Source: Chloroflexota bacterium
GTDB taxonomy: Bacteria > Chloroflexota > Dormibacteria > Dormibacterales > Dormibacteraceae
Length of the DNA stretch: 14,121 nucleotides
Reading direction: 5' to 3'
NCBI GenBank assembly: GCA_005880525.1
Contig: VBFW01000179.1
Location: 1-14,121 of the forward strand
The notes beneath the pieces were generated by a model. That model was not told the origin of the DNA. It saw only the letters and a list, made by a program, of their open reading frames with translations, and ran no database searches. This document shows, one piece after another, positions 6,294 through 13,892 of this stretch; position 1 is the first letter of the stretch, and each line of letters begins with the position of its first letter. The translations under genes and the position numbers were made by a program.

Positions 6294-7565
6294 ATGGGGC
6301 GCATGGGCGCCGAAGATCCGTCGACACGCCCGCCGCCGACCTCCACACTCAGAGAGCGTCTTAGTCGTCTAGGCGGCATCTCGCAGGCGCATGCGAGGCC
6401 GCCACTCGAGATCCCGCGTGGGTTCGAGCGGGTCGAGACGCCATACGGCCCGGCCTTCCTGCGCCAGGACGTCCTGGGCCTGCCGCGTCTCGACCCGAAC
6501 CCCGGCTCGATTGCCTACATCGACACCGAGACCACCGGCCTTTCCGGCGGCTCGGGCACGTATGTGTTCGCGGCAGCCGTGGCAAGACCGATCGATTCCG
6601 GACTCCGGCTTGCGCAGCTGTTTCTTCCTCAGCCGGGCATGGAGGCGGCATTCCTCCATTCGCTCAGCGACGAGCTCGCCCCCGCGTCGGGCGTGGGCAG
6701 CTTCAACGGAGGGTCGTTCGATCTGCCGATCCTCCGCACGCGATGGGTGATGGCCCGCATGCAAGGAGACCTGCAGCACCCACCGCACGTCGACCTGTTG
6801 ACGCTCGTGCGCTCGCTGTATCGACACCGAATGGAGAGCTGCACGCTTCGCATGGTGGAAGAACGGCTCCTCGGCTACGAGCGCGAGGACCCCATCGCAG
6901 GTGCGCTCGCGCCGGACGCGTACTTCGAGTACGTGCGCCACGGGCCAAGCCGGCTGCTGGAGCTCGTGCTCGAGCACAACCGCCTCGATGTCATCAGCCT
7001 CGTACACCTGCATTCGCTCCTGCTGCGGCGACTGCGCGGCGCGGATGCGGACATGGACGCGTCTGACTGGCTCGCGCTGGGCCGGCATCGTTTCCGGCGA
7101 GGAGCGCGCGCTGACGGATGGCGTGCGCTGCGCAACGCGGCAGGTTTCGAGAAAGGCGATGACGCCGCGACCGCGTCGCTGTGGATCGCGCGCAGGCTGG
7201 TGCGGCGCGGCGCGATCACGTCGGCGGATCGATTGCTCGAGCGGATGGAGCAGCGCTTCGACGGCGACATCCGAGTGTCGGTCGCGCGGGCTCGTTTGCT
7301 GGAATGGAGGAGGCGAGAGCCGAGCCTGGCCTTGACTGTGGTGGAGGCCGCCCTGGACCGGATGCCCCACGCGGCAGCCGAGCTTGAACCCCGCCGAATG
7401 CGTCTCAGGCGAAAGGTCGAATCCCGAGCGCGGTCAGGCGGGCACCGCGATGCGAACGGTGGCCCCGGCCACGGCAGGCAGGGCCGTCGAGGGAAGGCCT
7501 GGCTCCAGGCTTCCTTCGACGACGGCGCGGGCGAGGGCTTCGACCAGGACCGGATCGAACTCTGA
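6294..7565 (+). CDS. mrfB: RNase H-like exonuclease with C-terminal helical repeats (MrfB/YprB type)
   Basis: This is about 423 residues. The N-terminal half is a DEDD/RNase H-like nuclease (RNase_H_2, YprB family). Acidic residues are visible in YIDTETTGLSGGSGTYVF (D77, E79), GSFNGGSFDLPIL (D143), HVDLL (D167) and LEHNRLDVISL (H228, D232). The second half looks like TPR-type helices (LALGRHRFRRGARADGW, then ITSADRLLERMEQ). In B. subtilis MrfB is the exonuclease partner of MrfA in mitomycin C repair, and the gene order here is the same, so a shared operon is likely. ATG 6294 is chosen for AGGTGG at 6277-6282; TTG 6255, GTG 6264 and ATG 6303 are also possible. The last 44 codons are antisense to the 3' end of the minus-strand gene; they encode a Gly/Arg-rich tail that looks like read-through past a lost stop. 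Confidence 0.88.
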   Translation: MGRMGAEDPSTRPPPTSTLRERLSRLGGISQAHARPPLEIPRGFERVETPYGPAFLRQDVLGLPRLDPNPGSIAYIDTETTGLSGGSGTYVFAAAVARPIDSGLRLAQLFLPQPGMEAAFLHSLSDELAPASGVGSFNGGSFDLPILRTRWVMARMQGDLQHPPHVDLLTLVRSLYRHRMESCTLRMVEERLLGYEREDPIAGALAPDAYFEYVRHGPSRLLELVLEHNRLDVISLVHLHSLLLRRLRGADADMDASDWLALGRHRFRRGARADGWRALRNAAGFEKGDDAATASLWIARRLVRRGAITSADRLLERMEQRFDGDIRVSVARARLLEWRRREPSLALTVVEAALDRMPHAAAELEPRRMRLRRKVESRARSGGHRDANGGPGHGRQGRRGKAWLQASFDDGAGEGFDQDRIEL

Positions 7566-9671
7566 GCCGGCGCCCGCCTTCACGAGCTCCAGCGCCCTGA
7601 GCGGCGTCACCCGCTCGCAGCCGCGCCCCGCGGTCATGGCCTCGTAGCCCTCGGCCACCGCCAGGATCCGAGCGAGCTTCGGGATCTCCTCGCCGGCCGT
7701 GCCGTCGGGCTTGCCCTGGCCGTCCCAGCGCTCGTGATGGTGGCGCACCGCCGCGGAGATGACCAGCGGGAAGTGCGAGCCCGCGACGATCTTCTCGCCC
7801 TCCTCCGCGTGGCCGGGCACCTCGAGGTCCTGCGCGTCGCTCATCACCATGTGGCCGACGTCGTGAAGGTACGCGGCGGTGCGAAGGTCCTCGAGGTCGC
7901 TGCCGGGCAACCCCGCTGCGCGCGCGATGGCCTCGGCGATCGCCGCCACGCGGCTCGAATGTCCCTGCGCCGCGGCCGCGCGATGGTCCACGGCATGGGC
8001 AGCCGCAACCACCACCTGCGGACCGGCCTCGGCAAGCATCGTCATGAGATTGCCGTCGGCAAGCTCGAGCTCGGTCACAAGCTGCGGGAATGTGCACGCG
8101 CGGTCCTTGCCCTCGCGCTTGGCCAGATACAGGGCCTGGTCGGCCGCCGCGATCAGCTCGAGCGCGCCCAGCGCATCTTCCGGATATGTCGCGACGCCGA
8201 CGCTGAAGGTCAGGGCCTTGCCGGGCGCTGTGGCCACCGCGGCCGCGTGCACCGCGTCGACGATTCGGTACGCGAGACGCTGCGCTCCGACCCCGCTTGT
8301 GTCGACGGCGAGAATCGCCAGCTCGTCGCCGCCGTAGCGCGCGACCACATCCTGCGCGCGCGCCGCGTTGCGGGCGATCCGCGCGCCCATCTGCAGCACG
8401 AGGTCACCGTGCTGGTGGCCGAGCTCGTCGTTGACCGACTTGAAGTGGTCGAAGTCGATGAGCAGCAGCGACACAGACATCGTTGCCTTGTCCTGCCGCG
8501 CGAAGACCGCGTCCAGCCGGCGGCGCAACTCGCGCACGTTGTAGAGACCCGTCAATACGTCGGTGGTCGCCTCCTGCGTGCTGCGGTGGTAGCGCACGGC
8601 GTTTGCCATCGCCACCGCCGAGCTTCCGGAAAGCGCGTCCACCGCGAACAGGTCCTGGTTGCTGAATGCCCGGCCTGGGCGCTTGAGGCTGAGGAGCGCC
8701 GTGATGCCTTCGTTCGAGGCCATCGGGACGACCATCGCGCTCTTGTCTTCGGAGAACGACGCCTCGCCCGAACGTGCGACCTTCGCGAGCTGCGAGTCGT
8801 CGAGACCGTCAGGCGATACGCCGTCCGACAGGGGTTGGCTCGTCGAAGATGCGACGACGGCAAATCCGTCGGGAGACGCGAGCACCATGCTGGCGCTCGT
8901 CGAGCCGCTCATCTGCAGCGCGTGCGCGACGACGACCGCGAACACGTCCTTGATGTTGGTTTCGCCCGAGATGTCAGAGCTCACCTCGCGCAGCTGGTCC
9001 GCCTCCGCCGCGCGCCTCACCGCCTGGCGTCGCTCACGCTCCAGCTCGCGAGTCATGTATCCGGTCGCGAGCGCAACCACAAGAAAAAGGAAGACGACGC
9101 CGAACGCGGTGAGGCGGGAGTTGGGGTCGCTCGAGAGCGTCGTCGGGGTGAACGTGCCTCCGACGAACAGGTAGATGAACGCGATCGTCACCGCGGACGC
9201 GACACTCGCGATGGCGCCGAACCGTACCGCGTTGGTGATCACCGAAAGAAAGAGCGCCAGGAAGTAAGGGCTGTTGAATCCGTCAGACAGGTAGACCAGC
9301 CCAACCGCGAACAGGATGTCGAGCACCATCGTCGTCAGGCTGAACTGCTTCCCAGGCTTGAAGCCGCGAAAGAGGAGCACCGTGACCACCCCGGCCATGA
9401 CCGCCCAGACACCGAGCACGATGTCGACCGTGTCCTTGGCCTGGATGCTCGTGATCGGGGTCAGGTTGATGAGCGCGCCAAGAACGGCAAGGAAGATCCA
9501 TCGGAACATGACCGCAACGCGCTCGCCGATCGCCCGGCGCTCGGCGTCGAACTTCTCGTCCAGGACCTTGGCCCGAAGTTCCTGCTGACGTTGGTTGGGA
9601 GTGACGACAGCTGGGATGTTCATTGGAATCTTGCTAAGCCGCGGGCGAAGTTGCTCTCCGGAGGCTACCAT
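7434..9671 (-). CDS. Membrane GAF-GGDEF-HD protein, cyclic-di-GMP signalling
   Basis: This 745-residue inner-membrane protein has about six helices between residues 54 and 206, a charged linker (207-225), a GAF-like domain (about 235-360), a GGDEF domain (365-530) and an HD domain (about 560-715). The diguanylate cyclase looks active: TDVLTGLYN, IDFDHFKSVNDELGH with D406/D408, and GGDEL (447-451) with an RxxD inhibitory site at 438-441, so it should make cyclic-di-GMP and be product-inhibited. The HD domain resembles HD-GYP but departs from it: HDVGH at 603-607, HHHERWDGQGKP (GKP rather than GYP) at 644-655, and AEGYEAMT where ADxxDAxT is usual (E674, E677). Phosphodiesterase activity is therefore doubtful. 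ATG 9623 is an alternative start (729 residues); neither has a clear ribosome site. The 3' end overlaps mrfB by 132 bp. It diverges from the Tad-like genes. Confidence 0.9.
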   Translation of the reverse strand: MVASGEQLRPRLSKIPMNIPAVVTPNQRQQELRAKVLDEKFDAERRAIGERVAVMFRWIFLAVLGALINLTPITSIQAKDTVDIVLGVWAVMAGVVTVLLFRGFKPGKQFSLTTMVLDILFAVGLVYLSDGFNSPYFLALFLSVITNAVRFGAIASVASAVTIAFIYLFVGGTFTPTTLSSDPNSRLTAFGVVFLFLVVALATGYMTRELERERRQAVRRAAEADQLREVSSDISGETNIKDVFAVVVAHALQMSGSTSASMVLASPDGFAVVASSTSQPLSDGVSPDGLDDSQLAKVARSGEASFSEDKSAMVVPMASNEGITALLSLKRPGRAFSNQDLFAVDALSGSSAVAMANAVRYHRSTQEATTDVLTGLYNVRELRRRLDAVFARQDKATMSVSLLLIDFDHFKSVNDELGHQHGDLVLQMGARIARNAARAQDVVARYGGDELAILAVDTSGVGAQRLAYRIVDAVHAAAVATAPGKALTFSVGVATYPEDALGALELIAAADQALYLAKREGKDRACTFPQLVTELELADGNLMTMLAEAGPQVVVAAAHAVDHRAAAAQGHSSRVAAIAEAIARAAGLPGSDLEDLRTAAYLHDVGHMVMSDAQDLEVPGHAEEGEKIVAGSHFPLVISAAVRHHHERWDGQGKPDGTAGEEIPKLARILAVAEGYEAMTAGRGCERVTPLRALELVKAGAGSEFDPVLVEALARAVVEGSLEPGLPSTALPAVAGATVRIAVPA

Positions 9672-9703
9672 TCACACTCGCGATTCAGCGCGGTCAGTCG
9701 CTG

Positions 9704-10237
9704 GTGGAGTTCGCCATCTCCTCCATCGTCCTGCTCTTGCTGATGATGGGACTCCTGGATCTCTCGCGCGCGTTCTACTTTTCCGTGAACATCCAGGGCG
9801 CTGCGCGTGAAGGGGCCAGGCACGGCGCCTGGTTCAACACGGCAGCCCGGAACAACAACTTCCTTGACGACACCGACGTGATGAGCGCGGTCAATGCCGG
9901 CCTGAACGGCGCGGGAATCACCGCCAACCTGGTTCCGAGTGGCAGCTGCCTCTCGCCCTCTGACGGCAACGGCTTCAACAACAAGCCTTACTCGCAGGCC
10001 GCTTACCCGGTCGGCACGCAGCAGGTCAACGCCTACATCTGCTACACGTACCCGGGCGGCGCCTTCCAGACGGGCAGCAGGGGCGTTCCGCCGGCAGACA
10101 ACTCGTGGCGGCTGGGCGACATCAACGTGTCGCTGCTGATGAACTTCGCCTTGATCACACCGTTGATCCAGGGCCTGTTTGGCAACGGCATCGACCTCGC
10201 TTACAACGAGCACTTCACCATCCAGGGGAAGCCATGA
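9704..10237 (+). CDS. TadE-like pseudopilin, first copy, true start unclear
   Basis: This is a secreted or membrane-anchored TadE-like protein, 177 residues from GTG 9704. The frame upstream to the TAA at 9635 encodes RGQSLVEFA, the conserved N-terminal TadE motif, so GTG 9704 (the V of LVEF) probably lies inside the real protein. The hydrophobic helix follows (ISSIVLLLLMMGLLDLSRAFY), then NIQGAAREGARHG, also typical. In TadE/TadF pseudopilins the prepilin peptidase cuts after a Gly with Glu at +5; RG/QSLVE fits. No ATG, GTG or TTG exists upstream in frame. GGAGG at 9660-9664 precedes an ATT at 9670 in the next frame (IHTRDSAR...); one missing base near 9691 would join it to GQSLVEF. So either a non-canonical start (for example ATT 9683) or a frameshift is involved. 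The stop overlaps the next ATG (ATGA), indicating an operon. Confidence 0.82.
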   Translation: MEFAISSIVLLLLMMGLLDLSRAFYFSVNIQGAAREGARHGAWFNTAARNNNFLDDTDVMSAVNAGLNGAGITANLVPSGSCLSPSDGNGFNNKPYSQAAYPVGTQQVNAYICYTYPGGAFQTGSRGVPPADNSWRLGDINVSLLMNFALITPLIQGLFGNGIDLAYNEHFTIQGKP

Positions 10238-10830
10238 AGCAGGGCTACTTCCACAGCCAGAGGTCGCAGGGCCTGACCGAGTTCGCCATCATCGCGCCGG
10301 TCATCCTGCTGCTGACCTTCGGCATCATCGACTTCGGACGCGGGCTCTACTTCTACATCACGCTGCAGCAGGCGGCCAACGAAGGCGCACGCGTCGCGGT
10401 GCGTGCCTCCTACTTCATCGACCCGGGCGGTTCAACTCACCAGTGGCCGACCGACGCCGACGTCGCCACCGCCGTCCAGCAGCACGCCGTGACCGAGAAC
10501 CTCGCAAACCCGTGCCCTAACGGACCGATCCCCAACGGCGGCAACCCGGTCGGCTCGCCATCGTTGCCGCCCTCCAACACGGGCTGGATTTTCATCACAG
10601 ATCCCAGCTCCGCGGGCAACGGGACCCCGAACGGGCCGCGCGGCGGCCTGGGCGTCCTACCTGCGCCCGGGCCCGGCTGCAATGCGATCACGCCCGCCGT
10701 CGGCAATGAGGCCATCAAGGTGACGCTCTGGTTCAACTTCCAGCCGCTGACGCCGCTCATCCAGCAGGCAGTCGGGAACAGGATCATCATCACCGCCTAC
10801 GCGGTGTACCGCGCTGAGTACAGCAACTAG
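10234..10830 (+). CDS. TadE-like pseudopilin, second copy
   Basis: This is a 198-residue TadE-like protein. Residues 1-12 are short and basic, followed by SQGLTEFAIIAPVILLLTFG (the TadE helix) and FGRGLYFYITLQQAANEGARVAVRA in the order usual for the family. The remainder is extracytoplasmic, rich in Pro, Gly and Asn, and ends in LWFNFQPLTPLIQQAVGNRI, which resembles LLMNFALITPLIQGLFGNGI near the end of the first copy; the two are paralogues. TadE-like proteins act as minor pilins in tight-adherence (Flp) pilus systems. ATG 10234 overlaps the previous stop by ATGA and is preceded by AGGGGA, so the start is secure. The Gly of the pseudopilin cleavage motif seen in copy one is Ser here (RSQG rather than RGQS), so processing may differ. 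No Tad ATPase, secretin or prepilin peptidase lies in the window. Confidence 0.88.
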   Translation: MKQGYFHSQRSQGLTEFAIIAPVILLLTFGIIDFGRGLYFYITLQQAANEGARVAVRASYFIDPGGSTHQWPTDADVATAVQQHAVTENLANPCPNGPIPNGGNPVGSPSLPPSNTGWIFITDPSSAGNGTPNGPRGGLGVLPAPGPGCNAITPAVGNEAIKVTLWFNFQPLTPLIQQAVGNRIIITAYAVYRAEYSN

Positions 10831-10868
10831 CAAGATGCAAGCCACTATTGCGTCTCTCAACTAACGAC

Positions 10869-13052
10869 ATGCGAATGTTCATGCGCAAAGACGGCAAGCA
10901 GGGCGGCCCCCAAGGCGGGCAGGCCATCGTGCTGATCGCGCTGCTGATCCTGGTCTTGTTCGGCATGCTTGGCCTGGCCGTCGATTCCGGCCGCGCGTAT
11001 GTCGATCGGCGTGACCAGCAGTCCGCCGTCGACGCGTCGGCGCTCGCCGCCGGTGACTGGTACGAGAACTTCAGCGACCTGTACGGCTCGACGCTGCCGA
11101 ACGCGAAGGCCGTGTACCAGAGCAACCTCCACCTGTACGGAGGGCCCACGTCAGACGTCGACACGACAACGTTCGTCGGCGTCGGCAACAGCCTGCAGCA
11201 GGACACCGACATCGTCACGTACGGCGGCGGGTACGCGCTGACGATCGTGGCCACCAACACGCAGTTCAACGGCTACCAGTTCGTGTTCACCAGCACGCAC
11301 CAGCTGCCGCTGGCGTTCATGCAGCTGTTCGGGGGGAACCCCAATATCACCATCAACGCCACCGCCACCGCGATCGTGGGCAACCAGCGCCAGACGCCGG
11401 CGCTGCTGACGCTGAGCACCGACAGATGTTCGCTTAATCTGACGGGCGCCGCGACGCTGACACTGCTCGGCGACGCCTACTCCAACGGCACCGCCTGCGT
11501 CGACCCCAACCTGCAGGAAGCCGGCAACTGCTACGGCGCGGCCGGCTCCAACTGCAGCTCGGCCACTTACTACTGCTACAACTCGACACCTGGGTTCGTC
11601 CCCTACCCGCCGCCCTGCAACCCAGGCGACACCCAGGGCCAGCCAGTGGTGCCGGCGCCGACGCTGCCTGACCCGGCGTACCTGGCGCCTTCGGTCCCCT
11701 ATTACTCGGCGGCTCAGTTTTACAACCCGAACAACCGCGGCACGTGGACGGAGATGTATCCGGGCCAGTACGGCACCTTCCACCTGAGCGGTGGGTCCGG
11801 CAGCTGCGCCTTCCTGAACCCCGGCGTCTATAACTGGACCAACGACTACAAGTCGGACGCCACGGGCAGCCTGCTGTCCAACGAGCTGAAGGCGCCGCGC
11901 GAGCAGAATTACACCGCGCCAGGCACCACCAGCACCGCGGGCATCCAGTTCTGGAACATGAACGGCACCAACTGCGCGGGCGACTTCAGCGTGACGGTGA
12001 CCAACGGCCTGCCGGGCGCGCTTGGCCTGAAGCACAGGAGCGGCGCCGGGAACTGGGGCATCGAGCTGACATCGGTGCGCTGGGACAGGTTCATCGACCC
12101 AACCATCGGGCCGAACCCGTGCTTCGGGTCACCTGGGTGCCGGCGCGAAAGCGCACCGTCGGCGTGTGTCTCGGCGGGCACCGATGACGTGAGCAGCGCG
12201 GCCCTTGATGTCCACATCCTTAAGGACGCGCCTGGGGCGCAGTACTACAACGTGTACGTCAACCCCAACGGCTGCGACGGGCTGCAGGACAACTTCGCCT
12301 TCGTCAACAGGTTCCTGGCGCCCGGCTGGAACGACTTCGGCGGCCCGCCGGCCTTCACAATCGGTCCTTACCCGAACGGCGGAGCCGGCGTCATCCTGAG
12401 CAGCGGTGTGGGCGGGTATCCGTGCGGCGCGCCGGGCCACACCGTCTGCGCCATCAACTACTCGGCCCTTTCGCCGACCAGCCTGTGCTTCGCGCAGACG
12501 CGCGTCTCCAACTGCCAGGCCCCGGACAACGAGATCGGCCCGCAATGCTTCAGCAGCTGCCCGCCGCCGGCCGGCCTGCTGTCCCAGGAGAACGGGGCGT
12601 TCTCGCTGCAGTACCCGCCGTACACCGGTGGCGACGTGGCCAACGAGAACTACTGCCAGGTCTCGCCGATCCCGGGCAACCCGAGCTCTCCGTGCGCGAC
12701 GGCGAAGATCACGCCAGGTGCTGTGCAGTTCTACTTCCCGAACGGCTCCTGCTTCGACCAGAACGCCCAGGGCGCGACGTACGTGTACAGCGGGGAGCAG
12801 TACAACTGGATCTCCATCTATTCGCCTCCCGCCAACACGTGCAACAACACGATGAACGGTGGCGCCTCCACGCAGTTCATCGGCACCATCTACACGCCAG
12901 GTGCCAACTGGTCGATCAGCGGTGGCGACCGCTCGCCGCTTGCCGGACAGGTGATCTGCTACACGGCGTCGGTCAGCGGTGGTGGCTCGGTCGGCATCGA
13001 CTTCAACCCCAACTACTCGCCGGCCCCGCCGGCCGCTCGACTGATCAACTGA
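10869..13052 (+). CDS. Large Cys-rich TadG-like surface protein
   Basis: This is 727 residues from ATG 10869. The N terminus has a basic stretch, GGQAIVLIALLILVLFGMLG as a membrane helix (about 17-38) and LAVDSGRAYVDRRDQQSAVDASALAAG, the signature of TadG-like Flp-pilus proteins (PF13400 type). The rest should be outside the cell. It is rich in Asn, Gly, Pro, Tyr and Thr and has about 23 cysteines after residue 180, many in close pairs (NCYGAAGSNC, SNCQAPDNEIGPQC), so multiple disulfides are likely. The C terminus, FIGTIYTPGANWSISGGDRS then GQVICYTASVSGGGSVGI, resembles the beta-helix-like end found in related Tad surface proteins. It follows the second TadE-like gene by 38 bp and is probably in the same operon. 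No ribosome site is clear; TTG 10848 and ATG 10875 and 10881 are alternative starts. The central region is not recognised. A role in pilus assembly or adhesion is inferred. Confidence 0.83.
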   Translation: MRMFMRKDGKQGGPQGGQAIVLIALLILVLFGMLGLAVDSGRAYVDRRDQQSAVDASALAAGDWYENFSDLYGSTLPNAKAVYQSNLHLYGGPTSDVDTTTFVGVGNSLQQDTDIVTYGGGYALTIVATNTQFNGYQFVFTSTHQLPLAFMQLFGGNPNITINATATAIVGNQRQTPALLTLSTDRCSLNLTGAATLTLLGDAYSNGTACVDPNLQEAGNCYGAAGSNCSSATYYCYNSTPGFVPYPPPCNPGDTQGQPVVPAPTLPDPAYLAPSVPYYSAAQFYNPNNRGTWTEMYPGQYGTFHLSGGSGSCAFLNPGVYNWTNDYKSDATGSLLSNELKAPREQNYTAPGTTSTAGIQFWNMNGTNCAGDFSVTVTNGLPGALGLKHRSGAGNWGIELTSVRWDRFIDPTIGPNPCFGSPGCRRESAPSACVSAGTDDVSSAALDVHILKDAPGAQYYNVYVNPNGCDGLQDNFAFVNRFLAPGWNDFGGPPAFTIGPYPNGGAGVILSSGVGGYPCGAPGHTVCAINYSALSPTSLCFAQTRVSNCQAPDNEIGPQCFSSCPPPAGLLSQENGAFSLQYPPYTGGDVANENYCQVSPIPGNPSSPCATAKITPGAVQFYFPNGSCFDQNAQGATYVYSGEQYNWISIYSPPANTCNNTMNGGASTQFIGTIYTPGANWSISGGDRSPLAGQVICYTASVSGGGSVGIDFNPNYSPAPPAARLIN

Positions 13053-13082
13053 CAGCCGCGACCTAGCCCTCCGCGGGTAGCC

Positions 13083-13385
13083 CTAGCTCTGGGGCCGCGC
13101 CTCGTAATCGAGCCCGCCGAGCGCCTCGTTGATCCACTCGATCGCCATCTCGCGCGTGTTCGGCCAGGCGTCGGCGCTTGAAGACTCGACACCCATGTCG
13201 ATCGCCACACGTCCGCAGACGCGGAGAAGCCTCCGGATCAGGGGCGCAGCCTCGGGCACCGCGAACTCGATCTCTTCCAGCGAACGGGTCAGCATGAAGC
13301 ACGCCGCGTTGAAGGTTTCGGCGTCGATTGCAGCCTCGCCGGCGAGCTTCTCCGCCACCCCCGCCCGCAAATTGGATGGGTCCAT
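13083..13385 (-). CDS. Small unknown protein divergent from greA
   Basis: This is a 100-residue protein of unrecognised family. It is predicted to be largely helical and soluble (AGVAEKLAGEAAIDAETF, CFMLTRSLEEIEFAV, APLIRRLLRVCGRVAIDM, REMAIEWINEALGG), with no signal peptide or membrane segment and two cysteines. The helix spacing is regular, and the coding reading has normal amino-acid balance, unlike the opposite strand. ATG 13385 is chosen; it lacks a Shine-Dalgarno site, but a -10-like TAATAC lies at 13398-13393, seven bases upstream, which would suit a leaderless message. An upstream in-frame start at 13421 is possible but would overlap the greA start. It diverges from greA by 35 bp and converges on the TadG-like gene with a 30-bp gap. 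Confidence 0.6.
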   Translation of the reverse strand: MDPSNLRAGVAEKLAGEAAIDAETFNAACFMLTRSLEEIEFAVPEAAPLIRRLLRVCGRVAIDMGVESSSADAWPNTREMAIEWINEALGGLDYEARPQS

Positions 13386-13399
13386 ATGCCCGGTATTAT
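13372..13399 (+). promoter_or_regulatory. greA: Possible greA promoter
   Basis: TTGGAT (13372-13377) and TATTAT (13394-13399) are separated by 16 bp. The -10 matches the consensus at 5 of 6 bases, the -35 at only 3 of 6. The AT-rich -10 stands out in GC-rich surroundings and lies 21 bp before the greA ATG. The opposite strand reads TAATAC across the same bases, so the element may serve both divergent genes. Sequence match only. Confidence 0.4.
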
Positions 13400-13420
13400 T
13401 GGCCGAGAGGCTGGGTGCCA

Positions 13421-13885
13421 ATGGATCTAACCGAACCTGTTCTGCTGACTCCTGAGGGGCTGGAGAAGCTCAAGCGCGACCTTGAGGTCGCGTTGAAGCG
13501 CCGGCTCGATGCCGGCGAGCGCCTGAAGGAGGCCTTCCAGCCTGGAGATATCGAGGACAACCCCGAGTATGAGCAGGCGAAGGAAGAGGTAGGTCTCCTC
13601 GACGGCCGCATCTACGAGCTGCAGGAGATGATCGGCCGCGCCGAGATCATCAAGGAATCGCATTCGAGCGTCGCCGGGCCGGGATCGACCGTCGATGTCG
13701 CCGACAACGACGGCGCCTCCGAGACGTATCACCTGGTGGGCGCTGTCGAGAGCGACCCGTCGGCGGGACGAATCTCGGTGGACTCGCCGGTCGGGCGGGC
13801 GCTGGTGGGAAAGAAGAAAGGTGACCGGATCACGGTCAGCGTGCCCGCGGGGAGCCTGACGCTGACGGTCAAGGCCGTCAGATAG
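13421..13885 (+). CDS. greA: Transcription elongation factor GreA
   Basis: This 154-residue protein should rescue backtracked RNA polymerase by promoting cleavage of the nascent RNA. The N-terminal coiled coil begins with LTPEGLEKLKRDLEVALKRR (9-28). Its acidic tip is GDIEDNPEYEQAKEE (42-56): D43 matches the first catalytic Asp of the family, while D46 replaces the usual Glu, a conservative change. The C-terminal FKBP-like domain contains YHLVGAVESDPSAGRIS, SPVGRALVGKKKGD and the closing VPAGSLTLTVKAV. Length is normal for GreA (about 155-160). The frame is open further upstream, but ATG 13421 matches the family start and has GAGAGG at 13405-13410. A possible promoter lies at 13372-13399. The next gene begins about 7 bp downstream, so cotranscription is likely. 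Confidence 0.95.
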   Translation: MDLTEPVLLTPEGLEKLKRDLEVALKRRLDAGERLKEAFQPGDIEDNPEYEQAKEEVGLLDGRIYELQEMIGRAEIIKESHSSVAGPGSTVDVADNDGASETYHLVGAVESDPSAGRISVDSPVGRALVGKKKGDRITVSVPAGSLTLTVKAVR

Positions 13886-13892
13886 ACATTCG

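Noticed and set aside
6369..7370. 333-codon minus-strand frame opposite mrfB
   Set aside because: The plus strand has DEDD nuclease motifs; the minus reading has no family features.
7734..9743. 669-codon open frame on the plus strand opposite the GGDEF-HD gene
   Set aside because: The minus strand carries GAF, GGDEF and HD motifs and membrane helices; the plus reading is an Arg/His-rich shadow.
13063..13080. Small hairpin (CTA-g-CCC with GGGTAG) between the TadG-like gene and the small minus-strand gene
   Set aside because: Only six pairs with a bulge and no T run on either strand; too weak to call a terminator, though the location between convergent genes fits one.
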